Positions 1-10,650 of a DNA stretch of 64,000 nt are shown one piece after another. Made by a program: the position numbers and the translations under genes. The first letter of the stretch is position 1. Every line of letters starts with the position of its first letter. The notes under the pieces are model-generated. The model saw only the letters and a list, made by a program, of their open reading frames with translations, was not told the origin of the DNA and did no database searches. Origin of the DNA: Blastomussa wellsi (Eukaryota; Cnidaria; Anthozoa; Scleractinia; Plerogyridae); NCBI GenBank assembly GCA_947652115.1, contig OX393564.1, positions 6,382,393 through 6,446,392 on the forward strand, given 5' to 3'.

Positions 1-1236
1 TGACATAAAAAACAATCAAATATAAACGTGGCTCAGGTAATGTGTGCATGCTCTAAATTGTATTTAAGCGTTTCTGGTGAGGCAGCGCTTCAAAATCGGT
101 GGTGAAACAATTTAAAAACGGTATAGTGTGGATCGAAAACATTTTATCCGCTTTCAAAGCGAAAACGCCGTTTTCAAATTTATCCGGCTTAGTGTGGACG
201 TAGCCTCAGACACCACATTTGATTGTAGAAGAACAAATCCAAACGTAATAAATTCAATCAAATGGTTCCCCCTTCCTCCTTTTGGCAAAAAAATTGCCCG
301 TATACGCCAATGCTTCGAAACCTTCAGTTTCATGAGCGGCCAATTCTTGGAATACAATTCGAACTACAAAATATTAAGCACCGAGCATGTTCCATTTCGG
401 TTATCTTACAGGTAATGTTTACTTCTTCAATGTTTTTATGTATTTTATTGTATTTCTATTTAATTTTTTTTTACTTAATATATTTCATTTTTGTCAGTGT
501 TTCAAAATTTTTAGTGTTCAGGGTTTATTTCGGGCTGTTCTGGGTGTGTTCCGGTGTGTTGCGAGGTGTTCCGTGCTTTACAGACACCCAGTCGAAAGTC
601 ATTTTCACATTCAAGCTGGGTCAGATGATTCCAGCTTCATTCAAAATGTTTATGCGAACGCTTCGCATTACGTTTCTCAAATTCGCTGCTAATTTCGTCA
701 TAAAAGAACAAAGGTGTAGTATTCAATCTTCAAATTGTAGCTAAAAGTATTTCTTACCTCTGTGTATTTCTGGCGTCTGGCTTCCAATCAGTTGCGCGTG
801 ATCACGGCCTTTTTGCTCGCGCTAAGATAAAAGCTGACAAACGTCAACAAGATGTTCGTTCCATGTTCGTATTTTAGTTAGTCTTTATTTTCTACATCTT
901 TTTCTTCTTGTCGGGACAACTCAGCAAAGCGCGAAGCAGTAACCACTGCTAGTCAATAGACGATAAACGCTGTCAAACGCTACCGTCACCGGTCAACATT
1001 CGCGGGAAACAATGCAATGTTTCATGGATTTTGAAATGTTGCCTGCTCAGGGACTTTCGACGGGAAACAGTTTTTGATATCATGACCTCCAAGGTGACCT
1101 CGAAGTAGAGTGCGCGTTGATGGGGAGAAAATTCCAGCTATTTAACAATAAGAGTTATTAACTCAAGGTAAACGTATTTTAATCCGGGGAAGCTTCATGA
1201 GCGAAGTTCCAAATGATTTGCCTTTTTCCTGTTTAG
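1..1236. other. Intron or upstream flank of the partial lectin gene 0; no exon recognised
   Basis: No exon resembling the first half of an F5/8C domain, an EGF or a PAN domain is visible here, although gene 0 should have them upstream. They probably lie left of the window. Around 528-590 there are a few GGTGTTCC-type words like those in the fold-back repeat at 5932-6103. Open frames here have no recognisable protein content. Confidence 0.5.
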
Positions 1237-1375
1237 ATTTTTCTTGGGAACACCGACGAGGACACTGTTGTGTATCACGCACTTAACCCACCAATCAGGG
1301 CACAGTTTATCCGTTTTCTGCCATTCGATGGGCATAACGGGATATCAATGCGGGTGGAGCTCTATGGTTGTCGAG
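1237..1375 (+). CDS. Gene 0 exon: F5/8 type C domain, C-terminal half
   Basis: The exon is bounded by TTTAG before it and G|GTATT after it. It reads IFLGNTDEDTVVYHALN and ends at the closing cysteine in RVELYGC. It has the same length (139 nt) as the gene A exon at 15971-16109, and most of the peptide is identical. Confidence 0.88.
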
Positions 1376-4308
1376 GTATTAAAAAATAACTGCAGTTTAT
1401 TATATGGCAAGGAAAATCCGAGCGTTCTGATTGGTTCTTTCTTGGTTGGGATTTTGCCATATGGACCGTTTCCATGGAAACAGTCCTAAGCCACGTATTT
1501 TTCCTAAAGTTGGATAATTTAATGAAAGGAAACTCATATAAATAATGTAATTTAAAGAAAAAAATTTTCAAAATCGTGGTAGCTTGTTCTCAGCCTGAGT
1601 TGCTCGCGGCATCAAACCACGTTACGCCGGAAAACCTCTAAATTCAATTTTTAACAAGCATGGATGACCCGAGTGCCATATAATAAACTACTTACTAACC
1701 TAGCTTGCTCGAGCCGTACTGGGGAATATTGGCCCTCGGTCGTTTTTGTACGAACCTCGCTGCGCTCGGTCCATTCTGCCAAGACCTCGGGCCAATGTTT
1801 CACAGTTCGGCCCTCGCGCTCGGTTAGTAAGGTTAATTACACTCATTTTGGTCTTTAGATGTACTTTTTGTGGCTGTTGTAGTAAGTTCTACAAGGGAAT
1901 TTGACATGCAGTCGAGCCTCTACGGTCAACTCTCTAAAACAAAAAACCTCTCTGTTAAGAACACTTTTCTAGGTACCGACAATATTCTCACGTACCTTAT
2001 TAAAACAGCCTCTATATGATAAGGTGCCTCTATAATACTGACAACGGGCACTTAATGTTGGTTTCAGAGTAAAAAAAGCACATCTGCACGATGTCGTCAT
2101 CTAGCTACAAAGAACAGAATTCATTTCATTTTTCCTTTATTATTTAACCTTTGTAATCCCTGTGGGTTTTCAATAACAATTGCCCTAATTAGCACAACAA
2201 AGTTAAAAAATAAAGGATTCTGGTCGTTGTAATCAAATGACGCCATCATGCAATTCGATACGTTAAGTTAAGTTAAGCCTGATAACATGATGGTAGCTGG
2301 TTTATGTATAATGAAATTTCCCGTCAGCGGTGACACCAGGCCCCAACGATTTATTCACTTATCTTCAACAGGAGATTTGAACTGATTAAGGAAGCCCTGA
2401 AAATTAATCTCCCACGCTTTGTTTTTAACATTGCAAAAAGCTGTATCTTACAATAAAGTTGATTCCAGTCTACTCTGCGCATTCTCCGCTTGCAATGTTT
2501 ATGTGACTCTCATACTAAGAAATATTTACTGGCCAAAGTAAAAATTACCTTTTTCTTCATTGTTAACACCAGATATACTAGTAAAACAACAATAAAAAAG
2601 GTAACGAGTAATTTCAAGAAAATAATGAAAACTTGTTTACCAATGATTAGGCGTTCGTTCAAATACTAGCTGAGCTCCGCGCGAGGCACGCTAGCGGGGT
2701 TAGATGGGTAAGAAATTTTGGAGATCCATTAAGCCGATAAAATTTGGTAGGAACGTGACTGTACGAGCATCCGAACGTCCTTTCGCCTGTACATACTCTA
2801 GGAGAGGGTGAAGCGAGTAACAGGCCAGGACATTCCGATGGCGTGGGGGAGAATGCCATCATTTCTTGGCGGGAAATCGCGACAATCGCGAGATGCTTTT
2901 GAAAACCGGCCTTTTAACTAGCATCTTCGCCTTTTAAAAAATATTTCTTCAGCACAATTAACAAAAAGCTCCTTTTGCGAAACTAACAACAGTAGAGTAA
3001 TTATAACAGGGGATATAAAACTAGGTGAACAATTAGTATCAGGAATGGCGACGCGGGTATTCCCGTCAGAGCTGGGGAAGAGAGAGGCAAAATAAATCCG
3101 TAACACTTAATAATCTGTGGCACTTTCAGCCATTTCATTTTTCGCTTGTTAGAATCGCCGGAAAACAGAATAACCTTTCATTTTTCTTTTTCTTTAATCA
3201 TTCCATTGAAAAATGAAAGGATATTCTGTTTTGTGGAGGAATCTAACCAATCGAAAAATAAAATGGCGGAAAGTGCCACGGATTCGCAGGTTACCATAAT
3301 TAATTACTTTCTGGCAAAACGAAGAAGATAGAAAAACGAAATTGGGAAAAGGTAAAAACGAAAAATGAAAAAATTATAAAACGAAAAAAGAAAAACAAAA
3401 AACGCAAAAAGAAAAAAGAGAAAAAGAAAAACGAAAAGCGGTAAACGAAAAGCGATAAAAGAAAAACGAGAAAACGAAAAACGAAAATAGAATGAGGGAA
3501 AAAGAAATGGGGATAAAGAAAAATAACTTAAGAGTTAATAGACAAAAAAATACAGGAAATTAAAAAAAAAAAAAACAGAAAATACAGAACAAGCATAAAT
3601 ACACGATAAAATTATGAAGAATTAATCCAACTATCGAAACAAAAGAAAAAATAAAAATAAAAGGCTATTCTGTTTTACGGACGAGTCTAACCAAGCCAAA
3701 TATGAAATGGCCGGAAGTGCCACGGTTCAGCTACCTTCAGCTACCAGACGAAACAAAATGTAGCTATTTTTGCACAAGGTGTCTTTAAAATTTATGAGAG
3801 AAAAAAAAAGCCTTAGTCCAAATAGAATAAGGAATTAATCAACACATAAAACCTAACATTATTAAAATTTCATTAAACCAGTTACTTCTGTAAAGTTCTG
3901 TTTCAGTGTCCACATTCATGGATCGCTTTTAATGGATCATGCTACAAATATTTCACTCAACCAAGAGAAAAATGGGAAAACGCCAAAGCAGTATGTAACA
4001 ACAATAGTGCCCAGTTGGTGAAGATCGAATCCCCTGAAGAAAACGCTTTCATTCTGAGAGAGTTAAAAGAGAACAAGACATACTGGATTGGACTAAAATA
4101 TGCTGAGACTGAGGACGAATGGGCATGGAAGTGGTCTGACGGAAGTAAACTGACAGGGTACGAAAATTGGATACCCGGCCTTAAAAACAATACAAAAAAG
4201 CCCTGTGGTGAGATAAGGAAAGGACATTTCTCCGGTGTGCATTTCGGAGGAGAGTGGAAAAACAGAAATTGTTCTATTGAGAGACGGTTTATTTGTGAAC
4301 TGATGTAA
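1237..4308 (+). CDS. Partial secreted lectin gene 0: F5/8C second half plus C-type lectin domain (5' part outside the window)
   Basis: Two exons join in phase: 1237-1375 (139 nt, starts at phase 0 and leaves one base) and 3896-4308 (413 nt, ends in TAA). These lengths and phases equal those of exons 5 and 6 of complete gene A. The first encodes the C-terminal half of an F5/8 type C (discoidin) domain, with the words YHALNPPIRA and RVELYGC. The second encodes a C-type lectin domain beginning VLFQCPHSWIAF and ending ICELM. By analogy with gene A the missing 5' part should hold signal peptide, PAN, EGF and the first F5/8C half. Expected role is glycan binding outside the cell. The canonical EPN/QPD sugar motif is replaced by LKN, so binding may have changed. 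AATAAA at 4392-4397 is a plausible polyadenylation signal. Confidence 0.85.
1380..1595 (+). repeat. Interspersed repeat, inverted partner at 22492-22722
   Basis: The block contains a Kunitz-like inverted word, GGACCGTTTCCATGGAAAC, and the flanking string TCGTGGTAGCTTGTTCT. The same features occur in reverse complement near 22490-22720. It is probably a short non-autonomous transposon. It starts a few bases after the F5/8C exon. Confidence 0.5.
1690..1835. repeat. Short MITE-like element
   Basis: The ends read ACTAACCTAGCTTGCTCG and CGCTCGGTTAGTAAGG, an imperfect terminal inverted repeat. Between them is CTCGCTGCGCTCGG, a GC-rich word unlike the AT-rich surroundings. Confidence 0.35.
3118..3279. 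repeat. Palindromic element (162 bp)
   Basis: The left arm begins GTGGCACTTTCAGCCATTTC and the right arm ends AAATGGCGGAAAGTGCCAC, its near-exact reverse complement. The arms meet around 3200. A third partial arm (GGCTATTCTGTTTTACGG to GGAAGTGCCAC) lies at 3662-3722, just past the purine-rich tract. Confidence 0.65.
3330..3660. repeat. Purine-rich low-complexity tract, (GAAAAAC)-like
   Basis: Degenerate repeats of AAACGAAAA run through this stretch with almost no pyrimidine. It lies between two copies of the same palindromic arm (3118-3279 and 3662-3722), so it may have expanded between them. Confidence 0.6.
3896..4308 (+). CDS. Gene 0 terminal exon: C-type lectin domain
   Basis: The exon follows CTGTAAAG and is 413 nt, the same length as the lectin exons of genes A and C. 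Family landmarks are CPHSW, the WIGL core, KWSDGSKLTGYENW, and the terminal cysteines in CGEIRKG, NCSIERR and FICEL. The long-form calcium site is altered: LKN replaces EPN/QPD, and WKNRNC sits where a WND-like word is expected. Confidence 0.9.
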
Positions 4309-4391
4309 TCAGGTGAGAGAAACAGGACGCCATAAAATGGCACTCGAGTACTTTCGCTCATACAAAAAGGTACCTAGAATATCAATAGTAA

Positions 4392-4397
4392 AATAAA
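4392..4397 (+). promoter_or_regulatory. Candidate polyadenylation signal of gene 0
   Basis: AATAAA lies 84 bases after the gene 0 stop codon, a normal distance. It is only a hexamer match in AT-rich DNA. Confidence 0.35.
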
Positions 4398-5654
4398 AAC
4401 TAAATCGATGAAGGAAAGGGGAACCGTAATCACGTTTTAGCTATTTTTCAAAGCTGGAAGCTAATTTTCACGAAAGTCACTGAGTTATTGATTTATCTAT
4501 GACGTACAAAATTCCCCTGAAATTCGTTTTAGGAAAACAAAAAATAGTCCAGTAGAGGAGAGAACCGCTAAAGACGTACTTGTAGACCCTGGGGTATCAA
4601 TAGCATGTGGAGAAACCGAGCGGAAATTTGTGGGAAGAGTTTTAAAATCATTTTCTGGGCTGAATTGTTCTGCCAATCAATCATCGACAACTCTTGCTTC
4701 CCATTGGCTGGTTTCATTATGTCATAACCAAGCTTAATCGCTTTAATAGTGTCTTATCCTCAGCCATTATGCCTAAAAATAATAAATACTTGATGAAAAC
4801 GTATAGTTGTGTTGATTAATTTATTGCCTTTAAAATGATTTATTATATAGGGACTAAGACTAGGGACTAAGACCGTCACTTCTTCCGACATTTCAGTATT
4901 TTATATTTAATTTTGACGCCGAATGCAATCGTCCAGTTTACCTCAGTAATAGAGGTCGAAGCTAAGCTAAAGCCTGGAAACCAACAGGAGAGGCTACAAA
5001 GACATTTTGAAATAAAAATGGCGAAATAAAACAAGAGAATTGTGCTTCGTTTGGATGCATTTGTTGTCTTTACGGCTTCACCTTGGATTTATTTGTCTGA
5101 CTAGTCTTAATTAATTCAAGACTTTAACACATTTATTTATCACAGATGGTTATAAAACGATATTTTATCATTGCTTGTTGTATTTGGCAAGTTTGAGGGG
5201 GTTGGGAGTAAAAGCGAATGCAAAAACCAGTTTTCAAAATGTAAAAGTAGCGCCCGGCACATCATATATGATTACCCTATGGAGCCACCTTAAGTGACGG
5301 ACAATTATGGAGGGAGATAGAGAGGGGGGGGGGGGGGGCGGGTATGAAAAATATTGAAAAAAAAAATGTTTGGAGGGAGCAAAAAGACAAAATAAATTGC
5401 TTGCAAACATGATATGTATAAAAAATAGTTTGCAGAGGTGAAAGGAACATGTAACTTATTAATGCAAGAAAATCTTTCAAAACTGAAATTTAGACTAAAC
5501 GTATGTAGCTGTTTGTAGACAGGATATAGCTCCATTGAAATCAACCTTTTATTGGATGAAATAAGTAACCGAAATGAAAAAGTAACAAATTAGATCTTCA
5601 AATTGATCATGCACAAAATAAATCCAAGCAAGGCATTTCAAGGTCAGAATCTAA

Positions 5655-5900
5655 GTGGGTCTTCATTCAAGGAATGCCACTCGTCTTGCATTTGACGTTG
5701 ACATTTTGTCAAGAAATGGGCGTGTTTCAGAGGTCGGTCATCTTCGTCACGATATCACCATCAAAGTCAATGGGTCACTTACGACTTATAAGTTATTCGG
5801 AGTGACCTATGGCAATGGTAATCACTTTAAGACAGCAATGTGGCTCCCTTTTACCGCTGGTACCACATGCAGGATGATATGACTATGATGGCTTGTGGGA
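5655..5900 (+). pseudogene. Decayed coding fragment, possibly transposon-derived
   Basis: A 75-residue frame reads through HDITIKVNGSLTTYKLFGV and GNGNHFKTAMW. A plus-frame continuation after a frameshift gives FYRWYHMQDDM. A block of the type YxLxGVxYGxGxHF followed by WYHxDxM reminds me of mobile-element proteins common in cnidarian genomes, but I cannot name the family. There is no start context, splice structure or downstream continuation. Confidence 0.25.
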
Positions 5901-5931
5901 ACATCGTCAAGGAGGGCATCTCCTAAACCAT

Positions 5932-6103
5932 GAACACCGGAATACCGGAACACCATAAAACACGGAACACCGGAACACCGGAACACCCCGGAACACCCCG
6001 GAACACCAGAAATTTATTGCCATTATGGTATTTTTGGTGTTCCGGGGTGTTCCGGTGTTCCGGTGTTCCGTATTTTGTGGTGTTCCGGTGTTCTGGTGTT
6101 CCT
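5932..6103. repeat. GGAACACC short-repeat fold-back
   Basis: The left half repeats GGAACACC (about seven times with CC spacers). After a short AT loop near 6010-6030 the right half repeats its complement GGTGTTCC. The whole could fold as a hairpin. The 95-residue frame across it is repeat translation, not a gene. Confidence 0.7.
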
Positions 6104-6422
6104 GGCTTTAGTACATGCCATCAAAGGGGATCAGGACTGTACTACAGCGGAATAGCAGAAAAGCCTGCTACTCCCTACGCGTATTGTCTATCGTATGCTC
6201 TTTATTTGCGCCAGTAGCTGCGTAGGAATTAAAGTGGTGAGTGTTTTATAAAGAAAAAACAAGCTATTACTTGGGGCTTACATCTACATACCCCCCTCCA
6301 GGAAGAGAATGTTCCGTTCATTTATTCTTGGGGTGCACTGTCACGCACTACAAAATTAAATCGAAAACCATTTGGTGGATGAAGTCAAGAAATTGCAATA
6401 TTATAGACGACAATGAATGAAG

Positions 6423-6497
6423 TCATTACTCCAAGTTTTAGGTCCGTGCGTTATTCCAAACTTCAGATATTCGTCGAAATGTTGCGCACAAATTTAT

Positions 6498-6530
<33 letters not shown>

Positions 6531-6905
6531 AACTTTAGTACACCAATATGGCGGCTGGGAAATGGTGTAAACATCTGGAACTTACTTTGGATATCTGAGC
6601 GACTGATTATCTGTACTGAACATACAATCATTTACATAAACACTTTTCCTAATGCTTTTACTTCTGAAATGGTTAAAAATCCGAGATAATTATATATTTT
6701 TCGACAAACACGATCATAAGTTTATGTCACGGACCCGCATAACTCTGAAATTCAAAATGCGCTGGTTTCCAAACGAAGCACGCTATTGAGCTGAAAAGTT
6801 GTAGGCAGGCATAAAATTGGCACCTCTTCTGCCTGCTGAGGATAAAAACTTTGGTGGCTCTTTAATTTTGGATTTTAAAATGTCATGACGTCACGTGCAA
6901 GCCAA
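6423..6905 (+). repeat. Interspersed repeat family, copy 1 (others at 51125 and 56795)
   Basis: Shared landmarks with the other copies are GCCGCCATGTTGG followed by its inverted form, TTTACATAAACACTTT, and a terminal GACGTCACGTG. In this copy the CCATGTTGGTGTAC/GTACACCAATATGG pair forms a perfect small hairpin near 6520-6555. Type of element unknown. Confidence 0.55.
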
Positions 6906-7339
6906 GAATTCCAGGTGTTTTAACTTTTTCGTGACCAGTAACACCAGTGATGACATAATCAGAAATGATTAGGTGACTAATACTGAAAAAATGCAAAGGC
7001 TCCCAGGGTAATAACCTTATCGGGATTTTTTTATTGATTCATTACTTTAACTTTAATTATATAGCTACATCAAAATCCATTATTGTCAACAGATGCATTT
7101 TTTAGTAATTTTTGCCAACTGTCAAAATTTAAAATAAATTGGACAGTTTTGCTCAAACTGTCCAATTCAAGAAAAATCGGGATACCTTCCATCAACTAAT
7201 CACTTGTCAAGAAAAACTTGTTTGGAGGGCAAAACATCTGCCTGTTTTGGATGCTATATAATTAATAGGTAACAGGACTAAATGCTTGTCCAATTTTGGA
7301 ATTAATTGGATGAGAAAAATTCCTTCTTAAACTGTTCAT

Positions 7340-7979
7340 AATTAAAAAATGGTACATGCACTTAGTGAAGAAGTACCGAGGAAGTTGCTTTCCTGTTCGT
7401 TTGATACCCATGGGATAAGGGCTGCTCTATCTCACAGAGGATACCCGTCCGGGGTGCACTTGGCAGTTAACTCCAGCCGTGTCAGAATGGCGGATAGAAG
7501 GTGGAAAGTGGTTAAATGGTTAACGCTAATCCAATGCGGAAGCCAAAGCATGTAAGTTCAGACCTGATTTTAACAGAGTGTGAAATAGTTATTACTATAA
7601 ACCCCTTTAAGCTAGGTTCCAGTGGACACCAATTTCATTGTTTTCTTTTGTCTCGTTTTGAGTATTTGGCACTAATTGTTAGTTTGAAGAAAATCACTAA
7701 AACGTGTGCTAAAATATCAAACAAAAATTCTCTTTATTGATGAAAAACATCAAGACTGAAATTAAAACATTAATTGATTTTATTGTAAATAAATAAAACA
7801 TGGTGATTTTGAAAATGTTCATGAATTGTTCACTAACATACAATAGTTAACAAATTTCTGCGTTTTCCTTTTAGAATCCATGCTTGAGCAACCCTTGTTG
7901 CGGTAAATATACTGGTAGGATTCACCGAGAAGGGTTTCAAATGCGTTTTCCGTGAAGGTTGCAAACAGAAGCAATGGCA
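7340..7979 (+). pseudogene. Duplicated fragment of a lectin gene: intron plus a broken EGF exon
   Basis: This stretch is a near copy of 13534-14195 in gene A (end of the PAN-EGF intron plus the EGF exon). The EGF exon copy starts at 7874. It keeps PCLSNPCCGKY in spirit, but the bases for the segment after KY are altered, removing the cysteine of AACQ. It stops at 7978 where gypsy sequence begins. It is therefore the relic of a third lectin gene copy destroyed by retrotransposon insertion and deletion. Confidence 0.75.
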
Positions 7980-8102
7980 TCCATGACAGCTCTTACATTT
8001 AGCTTCACCTTGTTTATCAATTCCGGCCCACCAGACCTTACTGCGAAGTCTCTGTTTGGTCTTCGTCAATCCCTGATGTCCCTCATATGTCAGATTCAGC
8101 AC
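7979..8102 (-). pseudogene. Gypsy integrase zinc-binding head, truncated
   Basis: The frame contains EGHQGLTKTKQRLRSKVWW followed by CKSCHGCH, the H-H-C-C zinc-binding pattern of retroviral-type integrases. The catalytic core is missing; the next bases are lectin-gene sequence. Confidence 0.7.
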
Positions 8103-8159
8103 CCTTTCCCTTAATTTTGCTGGGATCAGCAGTCTTGTTCCTCTTAGGACCTATGTGTC

Positions 8160-8425
8160 TAATACAGAAAGTTAATTTCTTACAGCTTTGTAGTGCGGTG
8201 GGGCATTGTCTCTCCGGTTGTGATGCGTTCTCTTTTACAATACGAAACTACTTACAATGTGATATTACTAACGAAACGATACTTAAAAGAAAAAAAAAAA
8301 AAAAAAAAACTTCTGGAAAATATAGACCTGTATAGTAAAGGTAGATTACATAATGTACAATGTACCTGTCCTTGTACAGATTGCAGGCCTATTTAAGATG
8401 TTATAAAAAAAAAAAAAAAAAAAGT
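8160..8425 (+). mobile_element. Possible poly-A retroposon insertion inside the gypsy element
   Basis: Two long A runs (about 8290-8309 and 8404-8422) interrupt the gypsy sequence on the plus strand. No gypsy coding similarity is seen between the integrase head and the RNase H region here. A retroposed sequence is the simplest explanation; its source is not recognised. Confidence 0.3.
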
Positions 8426-8571
8426 GAAAGTGACTCAGAAATATACTGCACTTTGAATCTGTACGGTTGGAGTCTCAGTACCTAGCGTTCTATCCTTGCT
8501 GAATTGCGCGCATTGGCGGAATAGATAACTTCTAAGGGCTTGTGGTCGGTCAGCAGAGTGAATTCTACTCC

Positions 8572-8799
8572 TTAAAGGTACACATAAAATCTTTCACAGC
8601 CCCAGACAAGACCAAGGGCTTCTTTCTCTGTTTGAGAGTACCTACGCTCAACCTCTGTAATCAACGGCCTGCGTGCGAAACCACTCGTTCGCACCCTCCT
8701 TGAACCTGTGTAAGCACCGCTCCCAAACCTACAGGAATAAATCTGTGATAAGTTTGGTTTCTTCTGCATTGTTGTCGAAATATGCCAGGGTTTCTGCAT
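8572..8799 (-). pseudogene. Gypsy RNase H fragment
   Basis: The frame includes RRYSQTEKEALGLVWGCERF, the characteristic second block of Ty3/gypsy RNase H, which normally precedes the integrase. Confidence 0.7.
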
Positions 8800-9110
8800 T
8801 TGCCAAGCTGCTTTTCAGAGAGTCAAAGGCACTTCGTTGCTCTTTACCCCACACAAAGGGAGCGTCCTTTCTTGTCAGCCTGTGAATTGGTTTGGCAACG
8901 CTTGCTTTGGGATGAACCTGGCACTAAAGTTCACTAAAACAAGAAAACTTCGTATCTCATCGGCCTTTTGAGGCTCTCTGGCGCCCATTACCGCTTGCAC
9001 ACGTGATTCTGTTGGTCCGATCCCTTGGTTGGACAGTAAGTAACCCATGAATGCACATTTGTCCCTGTTTAAGGTCAGTCCCTTTTCTTGAATACGCTCA
9101 AAGGTCTTCC

Positions 9111-9425
9111 TTAACCTCGGACATCATGCTCTTCAACAGTACGACCATGAATAATGATGTCATCAAGGATGTTATAGGCACCCTCACACCCCTCTAATAC
9201 CTGTTGAATGGTGTGCTGGTAAAGCTCTGGTGCTGAACTGATACCAAACATCACGCGCTTATACCGGAACAGCCCCTTGTGGGTAATGAACGTGGCGCAG
9301 TTTCGGGATTGTCCTTCTAACTCAATTTGATGGAATCCCCGTCTTAGATCCAGTTTACTGAGCACAGTACTTTCATTGAGTTGATAAAGGACATCATCTA
9401 CCTGTGGGTAAGGGGTGGCGCTCAA
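9111..9425 (-). pseudogene. Gypsy reverse transcriptase fragment
   Basis: The frame contains LSKLDLRRGFHQIEL, THKGLFRYKRVMFGISSAPE and NILDDIIIHG. The last is the catalytic aspartate pair block, with L where most copies have a different residue before DD. Only the finger and palm part is continuous. Confidence 0.85.
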
Positions 9426-9989
9426 TTATTATGGCTTGCTTAGCCCTTCTCATGTCCACGCAGAGCCTGATGTCTACAGACTATTACAGCGGGGCTTATA
9501 ATTACCCAAGGGGCTGGTCCCTTGACTGGCTCAATAATGTCATGGCTTACACTTTCTTCTAATTTCTGCACAACTTTCTCTATCAGTCCAAATGCCGAGG
9601 GTCTCAACTTTTGGGCAACAGGCTGGACTGATTCATCAACATGGAGTTTGGCTTGAAAGTCTTTACGTTTACCCACTGCAGTGAAAATTCCCTCATACTC
9701 TCTCACTAAGTTTGGCTCCTCACCGACAGAGTTGATCTCAATCCTCAATATTCCCAGCAGTTCAGAGGTATGTCGGCTGAGAATTGGCTTTGCCCTCTCT
9801 TCAACAACAACGAAACATGCAGTATTTTGTCTATCTTTATAACACAATTCATGCTTCAAACTCACCGGCGTTGTTGAGTGGTTCCTTTGAGCCATAAGAG
9901 TACAACTTCTTGGTAGATTTCCATGACTTGCACTTGATTTGCTTCCTTTTGAGCACCTCCCAAGTATCTCTGTCAACATCTTTGCAAGT

Positions 9990-10270
9990 GGACCCTGAAT
10001 CAACTTACACCCCAGCCAACTGTACTCCTCCAAGTTCGATGGCTACTGTTGGCATATCTCCAACACCTGATTGAACGGTCAATGCAAAATCGTCGTCCTC
10101 GATGACATAGTGAACGCTTCCCCTCTTTTTTTATCTTCAATCTTGGTCCTAAAAAACTTTTTGAGGTGTCCAGTCTTCTTACATCTTTGGCGAGAAGCTG
10201 ATCTGGCTTTACATTCTGGGTCTCGTGCGAAGTGACCTTCTAACCCGCACCGGTATCAATTTCCTGTTTT
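9990..10270 (-). pseudogene. Gypsy zinc-knuckle and protease remnant
   Basis: Across frames one reads GHFARDPECKARSAS and a second knuckle KKTGHLKKF, and then GGVQLAGV, a stop codon and VDSGST. VDSGST holds the D-S-G aspartic protease active site. At least one stop codon breaks the protease. Confidence 0.55.
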
Positions 10271-10328
10271 ATTTTGGCCAAAACTCTGTCGTTTGTCATC
10301 CAACGCGTGTACACTTTCGCTCTTGGAA

Positions 10329-10643
10329 TCATTTTCCATCGACCTCGCTTGACTTTCGGCCGCTTCCATCGATTTTGCAATCTCTCGCGCCTTTGGAAGT
10401 GTGAGCGTTCCACTTGCTTCCAGTAATTTTTTTGCGAAGATTGTGTGACCTACATTTGTCGATTAGTTGATCGCGGATTTGTTCCTCCTCCCCTTCTCCG
10501 AATTCGCAGTTTTCCGCTTGTTGAAATAATCGCAGCACCAATTCATCCGCTGTCTCAGACTCCTCCTGTTTCGCTTGCCGAAACTGGTGTCGTTCGAATG
10601 GAATGTTAACTTGATGCGAAAAATGTGCATCGAGTGACCTCAT
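10329..10643 (-). pseudogene. Gypsy gag-like fragment
   Basis: The frame reads VNIPFERHQFRQAKQEESET and ADELVLRLFQQAENCEFG, typical of gypsy gag proteins (F...R.Q...E....Y/F...LR.LA..C.FG). It is interrupted by a frameshift after KCRSHNLRKK. Confidence 0.65.
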
Positions 10644-10650
10644 TGCTTTC

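Larger units (their letters stand above)
1376..3895 (+). other. Gene 0 intron carrying several repeats
   Basis: This intron between the F5/8C and lectin exons contains a repeat at 1380-1595 that recurs inverted at 22492-22722, and a short element with GCGCTCGGTTAGTAAGG at about 1690-1835. It also holds a 162-bp palindrome at 3118-3279 and a purine-rich low-complexity tract at 3330-3660. No further exon was recognised. The 62-67 residue open frames here do not resemble known proteins. Confidence 0.6.
4309..7339. other. Intergenic region between gene 0 and the duplicated EGF fragment
   Basis: No supported gene. It contains a poly-G run at about 5324-5338, a decayed transposon-like coding fragment at 5655-5900, the GGAACACC fold-back at 5932-6103, and the repeat at 6423-6905. 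The rest is AT-rich sequence in which I see nothing. Confidence 0.5.
7979..10650 (-). mobile_element. Decayed Ty3/gypsy-type retrotransposon, no LTRs found
   Basis: On the minus strand the order is gag-like segment (10643-10329), zinc-knuckle and aspartic protease remnants (about 10270-9990), reverse transcriptase (9425-9111), RNase H (8799-8572) and the zinc-binding head of integrase (8102-7979). That order (gag-PR-RT-RH-IN) is the Ty3/gypsy order. Each piece is in a different frame with stops between, and the integrase core and both LTRs are absent. The 3' side joins a broken EGF exon directly. A separate poly-A-bearing insertion appears to sit inside it at about 8160-8425. Confidence 0.8.

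Noticed and set aside
3957..4361. 134-residue frame on the minus strand
   Set aside because: Antisense of the gene 0 lectin exon, which has clear homology on the plus strand.
5932..6103. CRISPR-like short repeats
   Set aside because: Units are contiguous 8-mers without unique spacers, in a eukaryotic genome.
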